This document shows positions 63,128 to 64,000 of a stretch of DNA of 64,000 nucleotides, piece after piece; within the stretch, counting starts at the first letter, position 1; each line of letters opens with the position of its first letter. Under the pieces are notes generated by a model, which was given only the letters and a program-made list of their open reading frames with translations, was not told the DNA's origin and did not search any database. Location: NCBI RefSeq assembly GCF_000300515.1, contig NZ_AMSI01000005.1, positions 248,001-312,000 on the forward strand, written 5' to 3'. A program made the translations under genes and the position numbers. This DNA comes from Nitratireductor indicus C115 (GTDB taxonomy: Bacteria; Pseudomonadota; Alphaproteobacteria; Rhizobiales; Rhizobiaceae).

Positions 63128-63976
63128 TCAGGGATGATCGCTGTCCGCATCCGGTGCAGCATTGACCTTTCCCGCCTCGCCGGCTTTCTCCTCTTCCAGG
63201 TCAGCGCGCCTCGAATAGGCCCGCATGCTGAAGACGAGAAACACCAGGTAAGCAATGGTCGAAGCCGAGAGCGTGAGCCATGTGTAGCTGGTCAGAAGCA
63301 GCACGAAGAGCGCCAGGCCGAAAATAAGCGGCAGCACATATTCGCGCGGAACGCGATTGCCTGAATGCTTTCCCGAGTAGACAGGCAGGCGACTGACCAT
63401 CAGAAAGCCGATGAACACGGTGTAGATGCAGCCAAAGAAAGCGAGCGTCTTGTCGGTCGTGATCCCGAGGAAACCGAGATAGACCGGCAAAAGCACCAGC
63501 GCCGCACCGGCCGGTGCTGGAACGCCGACGAAATAGTCGGCATGCCAGGCAGGCCTGTCCGGATCCTCAAGCATGACGTTGAAGCGGGCAAGGCGCAGAC
63601 AACAGGCGATGGCAAACAGAAGGGCTGCAATCCAGCCGAGCGCACCGGCCTGATCAAGCAGATGCGCATAAAGGACAAGTGCCGGCGCAACGCCAAAATT
63701 GACGATGTCGGCGAGCGAATCCATCTGTGCGCCGAATTTGGAGGAGGCCTTGAGCATCCGCGCCACGCGACCGTCGACCGCATCGAGAAATGCCGCGATC
63801 AGCACCATGACGACGGCGATTTCGACACGTTGTTCGAATGCGAGGCGGATGCCGGAGAGGCCCGCGCAGATAGCCAGCACGGTGATAACGTTCGGCACCA
63901 GCATGCGCAGCGGTATTTCACGAATCTTGGGCCCGCCTCCCCCATGCGGTTCGAAGGGTGGGAAGGGGCCTGCCAT
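63128..63976 (-). CDS. pssA: CDP-diacylglycerol-serine O-phosphatidyltransferase
   Basis: Integral-membrane enzyme making phosphatidylserine, 282 aa. Catalytic motif D-A-V-D-G-R-V-A-R with G-A-Q-M-D-S-L-A-D is complete (DAVDGRVARMLKASSKFGAQMDSLAD). Six to eight hydrophobic segments follow, with LRLARFNVM and a C-terminal charged tail (EEEKAGEAGK). The N-terminus is Pro/Gly-rich before REIPLRMLVPN. The ATG overlaps the TGA of an upstream gene by one base (TGATG), presumably psd, so both belong to the phosphatidylethanolamine pathway. Confidence 0.94.
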   Translation of the reverse strand: MAGPFPPFEPHGGGGPKIREIPLRMLVPNVITVLAICAGLSGIRLAFEQRVEIAVVMVLIAAFLDAVDGRVARMLKASSKFGAQMDSLADIVNFGVAPALVLYAHLLDQAGALGWIAALLFAIACCLRLARFNVMLEDPDRPAWHADYFVGVPAPAGAALVLLPVYLGFLGITTDKTLAFFGCIYTVFIGFLMVSRLPVYSGKHSGNRVPREYVLPLIFGLALFVLLLTSYTWLTLSASTIAYLVFLVFSMRAYSRRADLEEEKAGEAGKVNAAPDADSDHP

Positions 63977-64000
63977 CAGGACACCCGCACCACGGGCTGG
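63976..64000 (-). CDS. 3' end of upstream gene, probably psd (partial)
   Basis: Only eight codons are visible, reading QPVVRVS and a TGA at 63978-63976 that overlaps the pssA ATG by one base. Such a TGATG junction between psd (phosphatidylserine decarboxylase) and pssA is expected, because the pair is commonly linked. The assignment rests on that context; the fragment is too short to identify. Confidence 0.3.

Overview
The window is GC-rich chromosomal DNA from an alphaproteobacterium of the Hyphomicrobiales, most likely the Brucella/Ochrobactrum group or a close relative. The signs are two outer-membrane proteins of the Omp25/Omp31 family, an alphaproteobacterial DnaA-like regulator (HdaA type), an NDUFS4-like complex I subunit encoded away from any nuo operon, and a family of mosaic palindromic intergenic repeats resembling Bru-RS/RIME elements. 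The species call is inference from protein style and gene order. No database search was possible.

Layout. 1-2240: end of an ABC importer operon with a metallophosphodiesterase. 2341-6678: polar amino-acid ABC importer on the minus strand, divergent from an XRE-cupin regulator and an amine/amino-acid FAD oxidoreductase. 6737-7657: tRNA-Arg(TCT), NDUFS4-like subunit, tRNA-Pro(TGG) and a small membrane protein. 7735-10131: HdaA, an AI-2E type membrane protein and a CDP-alcohol phosphatidyltransferase. 10409-12147: purM-purN. 12256-17119: orphan molybdopterin oxidoreductase, rlmJ, two small exported proteins and an RNase T2. 17393-20051: two Omp25-like genes around a Na+/Ca2+ exchanger. 20330-24486: SDR, uvrC, pgsA, moaD, moaE. 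24618-34549: a PAS-GGDEF-EAL protein, ndk, GST, DinB-like protein, a Gly/Ser-rich exported protein, an ABC-F protein, a HAD hydrolase, holC and pepA.

34878-42550 is a dense envelope/housekeeping operon (lptF-lptG-lptD-surA-like-pdxA-rsmA). It faces a minus-strand run fabD-fabG-acpP-fabF-mltG-yicC-gmk (49262 down to 42627), which links fatty-acid synthesis to cell-wall and nucleotide functions. 49535-51222 is an ABC-2 exporter. 51470-53008 is rpsF-rpsR-rplI behind a clear promoter and a long leader. Then come a cyclopropane synthase-like methyltransferase, dnaB-alr-radA-cvpA-purF-SDR, a PlsC-type acyltransferase and pssA. The last bases are probably the end of psd.

Most of the window is conserved core genome, and I did not find a clearly new multi-gene defence or mobile system. 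There is no integrase, transposase or CRISPR array. The parts most worth a second look are the mosaic repeats that sit against gene 3' ends, the importer-phosphodiesterase cassette, the orphan molybdoenzyme, the exported-protein/RNase T2 patch, the low-GC Omp paralogue, the Gly/Ser-rich exported protein and the long rpsF leader.
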